Source: Brachyhypopomus gauderio
Lineage: Eukaryota > Chordata > Actinopteri > Gymnotiformes > Hypopomidae
NCBI RefSeq assembly: GCF_052324685.1
Contig: NW_027506872.1
Coordinates: 2,838,472-2,902,471, forward strand
Direction of reading: 5' to 3'
Length of the DNA: 64,000 nt
Both the position numbers and the translations under genes were made by a program. Under the pieces are notes generated by a model that made no database searches, was not told the origin of the DNA, and saw nothing but the letters and a program-made list of their open reading frames with translations. Positions 36,303 to 46,859 of the stretch are shown piece by piece; within the stretch, counting starts at the first letter, position 1, and the number at the start of each line of letters is the position of its first letter.

Positions 36303-38870
36303 TTAATAGTAGTCTACTACCAGTAAATAAGAGTCATTTTGCCAGTAAAACATATCTGCGCCGATTTTCTGCCAAGGCCGCTTAGGCAGCTCTGAGAGTA
36401 TCATCGGCTCTGGGTGTAGCTGTTGGTGCTTAGCACATATCTCACACTGGGCCACGACTTTTGTGATTTGAGCACTCAGGCCTAACCACCACACAGACTG
36501 CTGAGCTCTCAGCTTGCATTTGGATATCCCCATATGTCCCTCGTGCAGTCGGGCAAGTATTTCATTTTGCAGTGTCTCTGGAATGACAATACGTTGTCCT
36601 TTCATCAAAAGATCACCATTCATGTGTAACTCCCCTTGGTGAACCCAATAAGCCTTCAGTTGCTGGGGAAGCTCCTCTTGTCGTGGCCAGCCTCTTTTGC
36701 ACTGAAGTATCAGCTGACTGCAGATGGCTTCCTGCCTCTGATGTTCAGCTATCTGCTGGAGTTTGGACTGAGATGCAGGTAAGCTGTCATGTACTGTGTT
36801 AACGAAAACTTCCATCTGTGTTTCTTCTGCTGTCATTGGACGCCTTATCGGAGCTCTGGACAGTGTGTCTGCTGTGATGAGGGCTTTTCCGGGAACATGC
36901 ACAATGTTGTATGTAAACCTAAGCAATCGCAGGCGGAATCGCTGAATCCTGGGAGGTAAGTCATCCAGTGCTTTTGTCCCCAACAGTGCGAGGAGGGGTT
37001 TATGGTCCGTTTCTATTGTGAACTGTAATCCAATGAGGTATGAACTTAGCCTCTCACAGGCCCAGGTGACGGCCAGTGCCTCCTTTTCCACCTGGGCATA
37101 TCGTTGCTCTGTCTCAGAAAGGCTCCGAGAAATGTAGGCAACTGGACGCCACTGCATGTTTTCGTCTCTCTGCATTAAGATTGCCCCAAGGCCAAAGGAC
37201 GATGCATCCGCAAACACCTTTGTCTTGGCTTGTGGTCTGTATTGAGCCAAGACCGTTGGTGATGTCAGCTCATTCTTGAGTTTGTCAAAGGCTGTCTGCT
37301 GTATATGACTCCAGGTCCAATCATTGTCTTTTACCAGCAGATCTCTGAGCGGTTTGGTCGAATCTGCAAAGTGAGGAATGAATATTGCAACATATGTCAC
37401 CATCCCCAAAAACCGCCTAATGTCTGCTGTGTTCTGTGGCACAGGCATGTCTGTAATGGCTCTGATTTTGTCAGGGTCAGGTTCAATGCCTGCTGCACTG
37501 ATTTTATGTCCTACAAACACAACTTCCGACTGTGCAAAGGTGCATTTCTCATTTAGTGTTAGTCCTGCCTCTTGAAGTCGTGTCAGGACAGCTGTGAGCC
37601 GCTCATCATGCTCCACTGTATTTTCTCCAGATACAAGAACATCATCTGCATGGCATATAACCCCTTTAAGACCCGCCAAGAGCTGGGACATGCGTCTTTG
37701 AAAATGTTCTGGCCCAGAATTTATCCCAAAAGGGAGTACATTGAAACAGAAACGGCCAAAGGGAGTAATAAATGTTGTTAGTTCCCTACATTCTTGTGCT
37801 AATGGTATTTGCCAAAAGCCACTACGTACATCCAATTTTGTGAAAAATTGTGCACCATTCAGCTGTGCTAATGACTGGTCCACTGAAGGCAAGATATGTC
37901 TTTCTCTGCACACGCTTTCATTGAGCTTGGTGAGGTCAACACAAAGTCTGATTTTGCCACTGGGTTTTGGGACTACTACAATCCTCGCACACCACTCAGT
38001 GGGTTTCTCTATTCTGGAGATGACCCCCATTTCCTCCATCCTTTTCAGTTCCTCTTTGACTTTTTCAGTTAGGGGTATTGGCACACGGCGAGGGGTTGTA
38101 AGGGCATAGGGGACCGCATCTTCTCTCAGGCGGATACGGTAGTCACCTTCTAGTCTCCCTAATCCCATGAACACCTTTGGGAATTTCTTCTTGAATGTTT
38201 TCTCTGGTTCCCCATTCACTTCCGGTGTGTCAATTTCCTCCATTCGCTCAACAAGGTGTAGTGCTGTAAGTGCTGGTAAGCCCAGCAGTGGCCTGGCTAA
38301 ATTATCGATGATAAACACTGGCTGAGTCAAATCTCTGTTCTTGCTTTCAAGACTACACTGAATCTTCCCTACCACCGCCAGCCTGGCAGAATTTGGGCCA
38401 AACAGTTTTTGGGGGGTGTGCAGTAGGGGGCCGTCTCTTTTATAGCTATACAGTCTGGTAGGAATGGCGGTCACCGCTGCCCCTGTATCTAGTTTAAAGG
38501 ATACTACTGTGCCATTCAGTTTGACGTCTGAGTACCAGCCAGTGCTGTCTGACCTCACCTCACCTAGAAACAGGCTGTCCTGGCAGAGTTCCTCTTCATC
38601 TGCCACCTCGTGTACAGGCTGCTTAGACTTGCAGACGGCTGCAAAGTGTCCTCGTTTGTGACATTTCCTGCATGCAGCCTCTTTGGCAGGACAGTCTTTC
38701 CAATTGTGTGACTGAGCCCTCCCACATCTATAACAGACAGATGATGTAGCATACTTGTTCTGTTTAGCTCTCTGTTGTGCACTCCCCTCTTTCTTCTGGG
38801 CAAGTGAAAGCACGTGCATCTCTTCACTAGGCTCTTTAATGGGCGCCTGGCCACTCGCACCGCGCAGCAA
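36303..38870 (-). CDS. Gypsy-2 Pol: CCHC, protease, RT, RNase H, integrase start
   Basis: Order: two zinc knuckles (CYRCGRAQSHNWKDC with a slightly long spacing, CRKCHKRGHFAAVC), aspartic protease (FKLDTGAAVT), reverse transcriptase with catalytic HADD (ICHADDVLVSG) in place of the usual Y/F/MxDD, RNase H (VFADASSFGLGAIL and ITADTLSRAP), and an integrase zinc finger (HEGHMGISKCK...CEICAKH) with the first core Asp (GADMFYW). It resembles the K02A2.6-like Gypsy group. It is in the same frame as the gag ORF upstream and the integrase tail downstream, separated only by TAA codons. Confidence 0.9.
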   Translation of the reverse strand: MLRGASGQAPIKEPSEEMHVLSLAQKKEGSAQQRAKQNKYATSSVCYRCGRAQSHNWKDCPAKEAACRKCHKRGHFAAVCKSKQPVHEVADEEELCQDSLFLGEVRSDSTGWYSDVKLNGTVVSFKLDTGAAVTAIPTRLYSYKRDGPLLHTPQKLFGPNSARLAVVGKIQCSLESKNRDLTQPVFIIDNLARPLLGLPALTALHLVERMEEIDTPEVNGEPEKTFKKKFPKVFMGLGRLEGDYRIRLREDAVPYALTTPRRVPIPLTEKVKEELKRMEEMGVISRIEKPTEWCARIVVVPKPSGKIRLCVDLTKLNESVCRERHILPSVDQSLAQLNGAQFFTKLDVRSGFWQIPLAQECRELTTFITPFGRFCFNVLPFGINSGPEHFQRRMSQLLAGLKGVICHADDVLVSGENTVEHDERLTAVLTRLQEAGLTLNEKCTFAQSEVVFVGHKISAAGIEPDPDKIRAITDMPVPQNTADIRRFLGMVTYVAIFIPHFADSTKPLRDLLVKDNDWTWSHIQQTAFDKLKNELTSPTVLAQYRPQAKTKVFADASSFGLGAILMQRDENMQWRPVAYISRSLSETEQRYAQVEKEALAVTWACERLSSYLIGLQFTIETDHKPLLALLGTKALDDLPPRIQRFRLRLLRFTYNIVHVPGKALITADTLSRAPIRRPMTAEETQMEVFVNTVHDSLPASQSKLQQIAEHQRQEAICSQLILQCKRGWPRQEELPQQLKAYWVHQGELHMNGDLLMKGQRIVIPETLQNEILARLHEGHMGISKCKLRAQQSVWWLGLSAQITKVVAQCEICAKHQQLHPEPMILSELPKRPWQKIGADMFYWQNDSYLLVVDYY

Positions 38871-38879
38871 CCCCTGTTG

Positions 38880-39449
38880 TTATTTCACAGTTTCGCTCTG
38901 TTTTACTCGCTGTACCGCTGTAGTCAGGGTCAGTTTTGCATCCATCTGTAATTTCTCGGAGAGGGTGACATCTCTTATGCCGACAACAATGCGATCGCGG
39001 ATCAGTTCATCTCTGAGAGCCCCGAACTTGCAATAATCCGCCTGTTTGTGAACCGCGGTGATAAAGCTATCTGCCGTTTCTCCCGGTTCCTGTTTACGCA
39101 TATTAAACTTTGCCCTTTCGAAAATGACATTGTGTTCTCCAATGAAATGGACGTCAAAGCACGTTTTTACTTTTTCGTAGACCAACTTGTCCCCCTCCGT
39201 TAGCTCTGATGCATTTAAAATATCTTCGGATTCATCTCCCATAGAATATATCAACGTATTAACTTGAAAAGCTTCTTCCCTTTTAGCCAACCCCGATACA
39301 ACCCTGTACCTCTCAAACCGTCGGATCCATTTGGGCCAGTTTTGAATATCTCTGCAGTCAAACTTTTCTGGTGGGTTTATGCGAAACACCTCTCCATCGT
39401 AGCTAGCTGCAGCGGAGCCTCCCGCGCGTTCCCTCTCTGTGTCGGACAT
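38880..39449 (-). CDS. Gypsy-2 Gag, 189 aa
   Basis: Starts MSDTERERAGG and holds a retrotransposon gag core (FDCRDIQNWPKWIRRFERYR, then MRKQEPGETADSFI). It ends with TAA at 38880-38882, and the Pol frame continues without a shift. Either gag-pol is made by stop readthrough or the TAA is a mutation. Confidence 0.9.
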   Translation of the reverse strand: MSDTERERAGGSAAASYDGEVFRINPPEKFDCRDIQNWPKWIRRFERYRVVSGLAKREEAFQVNTLIYSMGDESEDILNASELTEGDKLVYEKVKTCFDVHFIGEHNVIFERAKFNMRKQEPGETADSFITAVHKQADYCKFGALRDELIRDRIVVGIRDVTLSEKLQMDAKLTLTTAVQRVKQSETVK

Positions 39450-39559
39450 TTAGAATACAAATCAATGCTTAATCCTCGCTATGCAGTTCTTGTGACGTTA
39501 ATTTTGTTTACATCAGGAATAAAACGCACATCATTGAAGAGGCACCACTTCTGACACCA

Positions 39560-39713
39560 TGTGGTAATTTTTAGATTAGTCAGGAATGACTCGAACTACA
39601 GCTTGTCTTTAGCCAGCAGGCATAGTTTACTTAACTCTCCTTTTACCTGTGCCCATACATGTACATAATCCCGCCTTCAGTACGGAACGCCCAGAGGACC
39701 ACAACTCACCACA
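39560..39713 (-). repeat. Gypsy-2 5' LTR (154 bp)
   Basis: Identical to 35241-35394, followed on the minus strand by TGGTGTCAGAAGTGG. Confidence 0.95.
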
Positions 39714-40067
39714 ACCTGGCTGGTGAGGCACTGGAGAAGAAGTCTATCTGTGACCGTGTGTGCTGTGCTGAAGACGCTTCCTTCCACTCGCTGAACTGAA
39801 CTGCTGCTGCAGCGCATCTGGTGTTAAAGGAAGAGAGAGGTCGGGTGTGTGCGAGGTGGTGGCTCATTTCAGGGCATTGTTTTAATCGCTCAGGTTTTCA
39901 AAAGATCATTTCAAACCGACCTCAGTAAAATGATAATAATAATAGTAAAAAATAAAAATAAAAAACACAGAAGTTTCAAAAGGGCACTTTCATTGATAAA
40001 GGGCAGAGTTGAGTTTTCTTGCAAGAATGAGGAAGTGTGAAATGTCTACTTTTCACAAAAGTCACAA

Positions 40068-40130
40068 ACAGGGGCGTTGCCTGGGTATGTAAAGAGCCGG
40101 GGCTCAGCCCAATTAATTATATATATATAT
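40068..40130 (+). repeat. Transposon end CAGGGGCGTTGCCTGGGTATG
   Basis: Matches, in opposite orientation, the end at 53330-53390 (CCCAGGCAACGCCCCTG), including the GAGCCGGGGCTCAGC and AATTAATTATAT parts. Flanks show no shared target duplication. Confidence 0.6.
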
Positions 40131-40207
40131 TGTTTCCTTGCAGAGTGGCATAGTGTAAAACTCACTATATTGCAAGATATAACAGGTATAGAGGGTAGAC
40201 ACCATAC

Positions 40208-40715
40208 CTGGACATATTGTTGGTGGAGTTCCTTAACCCTCTCACTGTTCCTCTCAAAAGGAACTGTGTACAATTGCTTCATGCGAACTTTGTGTTTAGT
40301 CAGAGTCCGGGCAATGGTTGTCAGGCTAATGCTCTCCACATTGTGAAATAACTGGTCATTTTCTATTATTTTGGTCTGAATTTCTTTAAGTTTTATTCTA
40401 TTGTCAGCAATGACCATGTCTACAATGGCATGCTCCTGGTCTTCACTCAGGAGTTTTCCCCTTTCCCCAGAGGCAGGCAGACGTTGCAGCCTTTAGTGTA
40501 AAAGAACAAAAACACAACATATGTATTAGTGGTAGGACTACAGGTACTATAGTGTCAGATATAGCATCAATAGGAATATACTTGTGAAATGTATTGTTTA
40601 CCTGCTAGTTTGTTTAAAGGTCCGGATAATGGAAGCCACAGTTGAGCGTCTGAGGTTAGGCTGCACTCTTTCACCAGCTTCTCTCAGTGATAGACCATAA
40701 CCTCGGACATACTAC
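40208..40715 (-). pseudogene. IS630-like mariner transposase, N-terminal exons only
   Basis: Exon 1 (about 40715-40602) reads YGLSLREAGERVQPNLRRST with a GTAAAC donor; exon 2 (40490-40208) reads LLSEDQEHAIVDMVIADNRI, LTTIARTLTKHKVRMKQLY and FERNSERVKELHQQYVQ, then a GTATGG donor. These are the paired helix-turn-helix domains of a fish transposase family usually annotated IS630-like. The DDE catalytic exon is missing, so it is dead. Confidence 0.7.
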
Positions 40716-40829
40716 GTCCTAATACTACATACATATTTACCTATGTCATATGATATGGCATATAACGTCATACCACCACAGTTTAAAGACCGCTATTCGT
40801 TAAAAGCGCCATTCCATATTTTTGTTTTA

Positions 40830-41160
40830 TATCAAATCAAATCAAATCAAATATATTTATATAGCGCTTTTCACAACACATGTTGTCACAAAGCGCTTTA
40901 CAAGATTTACAAGGTTAACAATACTATGGGTCCAAATCCCTAATGAGCAAGCCAAAGGCGACAGTGGCGAGGAAAAACTCCCTAGATGGTGAGGAATAGG
41001 AAGAAACCTTGGGAGGACCAAGACTCAAAAGGGAACCCATCCTCCATTGGGCAGCCCATTAACACACAAATTACACAAAAACAAATTATACAGACGAATA
41101 CACAAGTCACAAACAAATCACACAATTAGGCTAAGTATAAGGTAACTAGAATCAAAGTTC
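40830..41160 (+). repeat. Common fish interspersed repeat (TATATAGCGCTTTTCACAAC)
   Basis: Starts with TCAAATCAAATCAAATC and contains AAGCGCTTTACAAG, GTGGCGAGGAAAAACTCCCT and AGGAAGAAACCTTGGGAGGA, all hallmarks of a very frequent teleost repeat. Class uncertain. Confidence 0.7.
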
Positions 41161-41377
41161 TGGGTGTTGATATAGTCAATGTAAATGTCTTCTGATGAAC
41201 ACCCGGTTCTCTACGGCCGAAACCATTACAACCTCATTCCTCTCCATAGGTTCGTACACAGCATCTTCTTCCTCTCCTTCGCCGTCGTTGACATACACAG
41301 CTTCATCATCTTCATCATCTCCATCATCTGCTGATTCATACACCCCATCGTCATCGTCAAAGTTGTGACCGAAGCTG

Positions 41378-41432
41378 AAGACACTTCCTTCACCTCGCTG
41401 AACTGAACTGCTGCTGCAGCGCATCTGGTGTT
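41378..41432 (-). repeat. Third copy of a short arm segment
   Basis: GAAGACACTTCCTTCACCTCGCTG...CATCTGGTGTTA matches 39770-39830 and, inverted, 1250-1320. It shows that pieces of the arm occur outside the two arms. Confidence 0.75.
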
Positions 41433-41433
41433 A

Positions 41434-42091
41434 CAGTTTTTCTCAGTCGATGTGGTTCATTTCTCACATCATGCTTTACATTGGCATCACAACTAGTGCA
41501 TTTCTCATAACAGTGCAAACAGCAGAACTCAATGAAATACCTGCAAAAGCAGATACTTCACTCAAAATACTTTGTTTTTGCCTCAAAAGCAAATTTTTAG
41601 GTCAGTCAATTTATCAGTGCCATCAGAGTATCTAGTTTGTGTGCCATCGCCTATGAACAATGCAGTCAAAATACTTAGTCATGTTGTCAGTGCAACTATA
41701 AGTCACAGTCAGTGCAGACTGTATATTCTGATGGAAACTAGCTAAGCTTTTGATTTCAAGAACGCTGTACATTCTATGATATATTAAATACATCAGGGGT
41801 GCCCATTACGTCGATCGCGAAGGAAGTGTGGGTCGATCGCGAAGGAATTTTGGGTAGATCGCATGACATTACTGTAAAAAGTAGTGGATGAATGACAGGC
41901 TATAGTCCGTCTGCACTGATGGTTGTATTTTGATTGACATACATGGTAGCCAATCTGACGTCTAGGGTTTGACACATGAGAAATGCAATTATGATGTGCA
42001 CAAGTAATAAGGAGATGTGGAGATTGAATGAACAGTTTTGAGAATTTCAATTCTGATCTGAGAAATGAACCAAATCGATTGAGAAAAACTG
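41434..42091. mobile_element. Tc1/mariner-type MITE, 658 bp
   Basis: Inverted ends CAGTTTTTCTCAGTCGATGT and (reversed) CAGTTTTTCTCAATCGATTT, flanked by TA on both sides (41432-41433, 42092-42093). No transposase. A short GTCGATCGCGAAGGAA tandem lies inside (41811-41850). Confidence 0.85.
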
Positions 42092-42120
42092 TAATGGGAA
42101 ATCATCTATAAATGAACTTA

Positions 42121-42812
42121 CCATCCTCTGCTTCAGCCCATTGTCTAACAGTCTTTTCTCAAAATCTTCTCGGGCCTCCATTGAATTTAGCGGGAAAACT
42201 TTAATTTCCTCCTCATCCTGGACCTGTTGTGGGGGCAAAATCGCTGGCCTCCCACAAGAGACTCAACAAGTGATGTGAGGTAAGTAATCTTCAGGTTCAT
42301 CTCTCTCAGTGCCTCTAACACTGTTCTGTCTATAGCTGCAAAAATAAGATACAAATTATCCTTTTACTCATTGTAAGCAATTTATAAACTACTTTGTCTT
42401 AAAGACCAAACGTACGTGTGCACTGATTATTGATGAACCTCCTTGAGGGTCCCTGTTGTGCAGTGGGTGCTGTTTACAGTACAAGGTTTAAATAAACATA
42501 TTAATTTTAGTAATCTAAGAAGTGATTGTAAATATGAGTGTTTATTTATACATACTGACAAATGTCTATACAAACTGTAACATGCTCCAAAATGGAGCTG
42601 ATAAAATAGACAGTAAGCATATAGATACAAGGAGGTGCATGTGTGTATATGGCTTGTAAAGTTGAAGGTACACTCACCATTTGTATGATGAAGAACATCC
42701 TGGCCTTGTCTTGTGTCCTGAGATGGCCATGTGTACGTATTGGGCATGTTCCACCTTGTTTCTTGTGGTGTAGGTGCTGTTAACATGGAAATGTAAGGAA
42801 AAAGTCAAAGAT

Positions 42813-42843
<31 letters not shown>

Positions 42844-44243
42844 GAAGGACAGGACACAATGGTTATAGATAGAAAGAGAGATGTAGGTAGATTAATAGGT
42901 AGATAGATGGTTATAGATTGGTTGGTAGATAGTTAGGGAATAAGGGAATGGAGAAAGTGGACTTCCTAAATATAATGTTAAAATATATTGTTAGTAAGTA
43001 ACATTTTTGTGACTACACTCCAAACATATACAGATTAATATTGATGATCTCAGTATTTCTAGTGTTACTTAATGATTGGTATTACCTTGCATATTTAACA
43101 GATCTGCATAAATATTGTCTCCCTGCTGATTGTCCTGGGCTAAAGATCAAACAATTTTGGTAAGTTAACTGCCATACTATAAATTGACATTGTTTGTTCA
43201 GTTGTTTAAAGAAGCATATATTGTATTACTGTTGGGCTACTAAGTAGTTTTGACCTGCTTTCCTGTACATTCTTGTAATAACTTGATTATCCAAGGATTT
43301 TACTTGGATTTTATAAGGGCTTTTTATATTTACAGGAAATCGTTTAAATGATTGTTCATGGCAGTTGGCCATGTGCTGTAGATGCTGTAGTATTTATTTA
43401 AATACATCTAGGCATTATATCATGAACATATGATGGTTTGATGCACCACTCTTGTTCTGCTCTTCCTCCCGACTGGAAGGTGCTTGCTTGTTTCAGGGCC
43501 TAGTTTTCTCTTCAGCATATGGAATGTGTACTGATTTTTTATATAAATCTTTCAGCTGTATCAAGGATGTGTCTTTGTCTCAAACAGTACTGTAAAAGTA
43601 CAGTAATAAACCATTATGACAGCATCCATATTGTGAAGTTAAATGCAGTACCGTTATGTGTTTGTCCAGACTGTCTACATGTCTGTGGTGGGGCTGGGGG
43701 TCTTGGGGTAGAAGGAATTTGTTTTTTCATAGGTGGCGTTTCATCTTCGTCCGATGAAGAATAATCTTTTCTTCTACAAATAAAATTATGTTAATAACTG
43801 ATTCTATCACAGAACTGTTTTAAAACATTAATTGTACAGAATGCACAGCTGACTTGCTGACTCTCTTTCTTACAACCTCTGTGTCAGAGTTAAAATCTGA
43901 TGTATAGCACGACTTTTTCCATTTAGAAAAAAACTTATCAAATGATTCTGGGGGGAAAGAATGACGGCCATGAAAAAGAACCATCTGTCATGCTATGATA
44001 AGGTCATATTAATATTTTGTATTGTATATGTTAACATATGCATGTCTTTATTACCTGATTCATAAAGGATTATCACACTGTGTTTTTCCACCCTTTATTT
44101 GGCTGGGGAACCTCCGCTTTTTAAACACTTTTTTAAAGTCGGCTTTGATCTTTATAGGGAGACCAGGAGAACCCAACCATGTACCAGGACTTTGCCACTG
44201 GTCCAGTTTGCCCCTCCTTAACAAACTCCACTATGAGGTACAT
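42121..44243 (-). pseudogene. DUF4806-type transposon protein, exons with frameshift
   Basis: Exons on the minus strand: 44243-44133 (MYLIVEFVKEGQTGPVAKSW, the usual start of this family); 43775-43650 (SSSDEDETPPMKKQIPSTPR, Ser/Asp-rich linker); 43140-43085; 42776-42678; and 42336-42121, which holds the helical VLEALREMNLKITYLTSLVE and then the DUF4806 start FPLNSMEAREDFEKRLLDNG. A frameshift within the last exon separates these two parts, and the rest of DUF4806 is missing where the MITE begins. DUF4806 proteins are transposon-associated in fish; here the partner transposase is at 46860-48262. Function unknown. Confidence 0.65.
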
Positions 44244-45758
44244 TGTAAGCTGTACTGCTCCGCCCCTCTGAGGGACGAACACAACACAACAACAACAACG
44301 ACAACTACCGCTGTAGGCGGAGGCGACCGGTAGGGGGCCCGCCGTACCGTGACAGACCCCCCCACCAAGCCGCACTCCCCTCCACTGGGTATGTGGCACA
44401 CAGCGGCAGAACACAAAACATGAAGGGACAGGAAGGCAGGGACAAGGCAGGGACACACTCCCTGCAGTCCAGGAGCTGAAACAAAGAACATAAAACACAG
44501 ATTAGCTCACCTTCCTGGGTGGGACCCTGGACCGACTGGGCCGTCAACAAGACAAAACCACGCCCCAGTCGGTCACAGGGGCCTCACGCCCTAACCGGCA
44601 TTTGGCCTCTTAGCCCCACACGTGTGTGGATGAGGAGCTACGATACCTCATTCGTCCGTGGTGTCTGTGTGTACAGGTCACCTCCCTGGGGCACGGCTAC
44701 ACCACCCACTCACCGCTCCCGCACCTACCTCTCGACTCTGAGTACCATGACCCTGGGCAACCCTAACCGGCCAGGGAGACTGCCCCTCACGGGGAAGTAC
44801 ATAGCAGTGTGGACTCCTCCACCCCACCGGAGGTTCCAGGGGGGAAACACTCCTTCCCTACACCCCAAGACCTCCTGGTCACACCGAGCATTAGGGGGGA
44901 CCTCTGTCTTCAGCAGGAGCTCTTCAGACAGAAGAGCCCTCAGGTCCCCATACATCCGGGGAGCCCTCACCCTCCAGGGGGGGCTCTTTTAGACCAGGCT
45001 CCTGTCACCCCATCACATAAGGGGGCTCATGCCTACTTGGGAGATCCCACAAGGTCCAGGAGGGCTGCTATCCACCGCCAGGGAGAAGCACCTGCACATA
45101 ACACTCACACACACACACTCATACCAACACAAAACACATACGCGCACTTACCCTGATCCCTCTACCATGGGGGAGGGGTCTCCGTCTCAGCAGGGGACGT
45201 CCACCGGCTCAAGAGAACCCCCCCACTTTCCTGGTCAGGGCCTCCCTTAGGAGCTGCATCCTCCATACCACACTCCGTGGCACGGGACCACCACTGGTCC
45301 ACCCCCAACACACACTCAAGGGGGAGGAGCATGTGTGGAATTACACCAAAACAATTCACGCAACACACTAGGACAAAACGAACACGCATGAGACGTGCTA
45401 ACTCGCGTTCGCGTTCAAACTGGCTCGTGTCACATTTAAACACAAATACACAACATCAAACGCCCGCGAGCAGCGCACTCCGGTCCACACGTCCACATAA
45501 ACACAACAAAAAAAATACATTCTCTCTCTTGCTCCAGTCCTGTTATCACATTCAACACACATAAAGACAAAACACAATCGACGGACGAGCATGAAGCGAG
45601 GGATGCGCAGGTTCATCAGAGAGGAGTACAGCGGTCACCAACTCTAGTCCTCGCCGCATTTCACCAAGTAAACAAGAAAAAAGAACGTTAAAACGCGGTG
45701 TGACTAGCGGAGACCAACCCAGTTCACTCTCTGATGATACAAACAACATATTATACAT

Positions 45759-46360
45759 CAGGCCCGTAGCCAGGGGGGATCAGAGGGTTCGTTCGACCAC
45801 ACCCCCCCCCCCCCCCCCGCCCCCGCCCCCTCCCCCTCCCCCGTACACACATGCCCCTCAAGATAGGTAGGCTATTCAACGAATGAATTGTTAATCTCCG
45901 GTGGATATACAGACAAACAAATAAGGACAGCAACAACAGACTCACAACAAACTTATAACAGTGTTGCCAACTCTCACGCAATGAGCGTGAGACACTCGCA
46001 TTTGACTGTCTTCACACGCCATACATTCGATTTCTCACACTGAAAAAATCTAGTTTATTTATCTCCGATCTACATCTATGATTCAATGAGTTACTAGTTC
46101 GCTCTGGCGCCAACTACTGGCGATCGGTCGCTTTAGGCGCAACATAGAGGAAACATATAAGACATAACACCCCCGCATCAAATCTCACTCCTAGTGATTT
46201 TGAAAAGTTGACAACCATGCTTATAATGAATAAAATATGTGTAAATTAAAAGGTTTGAAGTGCGCTCGTGTATTTAGGGGGCATTGGAGTAGAGAGGCAA
46301 ATAAAGTCCACTTTTGGGGGAAAAAGATCCCCCCCCATCACAATGCTGGCTACGGGCCTG
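45759..46360. mobile_element. DNA transposon, 602 bp, with CAGGCCCGTAGCCAG ends
   Basis: Inverted ends CAGGCCCGTAGCCAG; flanked by TACAT (45754-45758, 46361-46365). A C-rich run (45803-45842) and a copy of the CAGGGTTGCC repeat (45962-46140) are inside. Nested in the LTR element. No coding region. Confidence 0.8.
45962..46140 (+). repeat. CAGGGTTGCC repeat family, independent copy
   Basis: Starts GTGTTGCCAACTCTCACGCA and ends GGCGATCGGTCG. Its flanks differ from all other copies, which defines the ends of the repeat. Confidence 0.75.
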
Positions 46361-46859
46361 TACATGCAGACAAACACTTACCACGAGACATGACCACGAA
46401 CAAAGGAGAAAGTAAAGGAGACTGGCGGCTTCCGAAAGCAGCTGGTCATTCTGTGACGGGCAGGGAGTGCGAAATAAAAAGGAAGCAATCACGCCAAGTC
46501 TCAGGGAAAAAGGATGGTTTAATAGAAAAAGTGCACAAACCAAAAACCCGTGACATGATCCAAATTAAGGATATAATGACCAGCAAAACGACCGACCCTC
46601 AGGTGAGACGGATCACGGGCTCCACCCACCTGAGGGATGAACACAACACAACAATAACAACGACAACTACCGCTGTAGACAGAGGCGACCGGTAGGGGGC
46701 CCGCCGTACCGTGACAGGCATAACATTTATTTTTGATAAAATAGATTTATGATCTAATAAATTCTTTTTGATCACATTGTTGATCACAAAATACTAAAAG
46801 TATATTAGTAATTTAGAACATATCAGTACCTTTTGATGTGTAGCTTGCAGTACTATCTA

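Larger units (their letters stand above)
35241..39713 (-). mobile_element. Gypsy-2: LTR retrotransposon with very short LTRs, 4473 bp
   Basis: LTRs of only 154 bp (35241-35394 and 39560-39713) read identical. The 5-bp target ACCTG is at 35236-35240 and 39714-39718. A primer-binding site TGGTGTCAGAAGTGG directly follows the 5' LTR on the minus strand. Identical LTRs argue for a recent insertion, and it is absent from arm L. Confidence 0.95.
26956..40011 (-). repeat. Arm R of the inverted duplication (partner 594-12629)
   Basis: Collinear with L in reverse, carrying gene A copy 2. Its inner break lies next to the start of an LTR-like segment (26960). The arm includes Gypsy-2 (35241-39713), absent from L. 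Confidence 0.9.
44262..46717 (-). mobile_element. Non-autonomous LTR element, one LTR truncated
   Basis: The right LTR (46451-46717) runs TGTCACGGTACGGCGGGCC...CCCGTCACA on the minus strand. Its first ~90 bp recur at 44262-44352, preceded (minus strand) by a polypurine tract (GGTGGGGGGGTC). The internal 2.1 kb is GC-rich and has no gag or pol. It sits just 5' of the first DUF4806 exon and separates it from the transposase gene. No target duplication remains. Confidence 0.65.

Noticed and set aside
41176-41424. Acidic 82-codon ORF (Asp/Glu-rich)
   Set aside because: It is low-complexity sequence next to a common interspersed repeat; no start context or homology.
44133-45758. Overlapping ORFs of 70-157 codons in GC-rich sequence
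   Set aside because: High GC content removes stops; the region is the non-coding inside of an LTR element (apart from the DUF4806 exon at 44133-44243).
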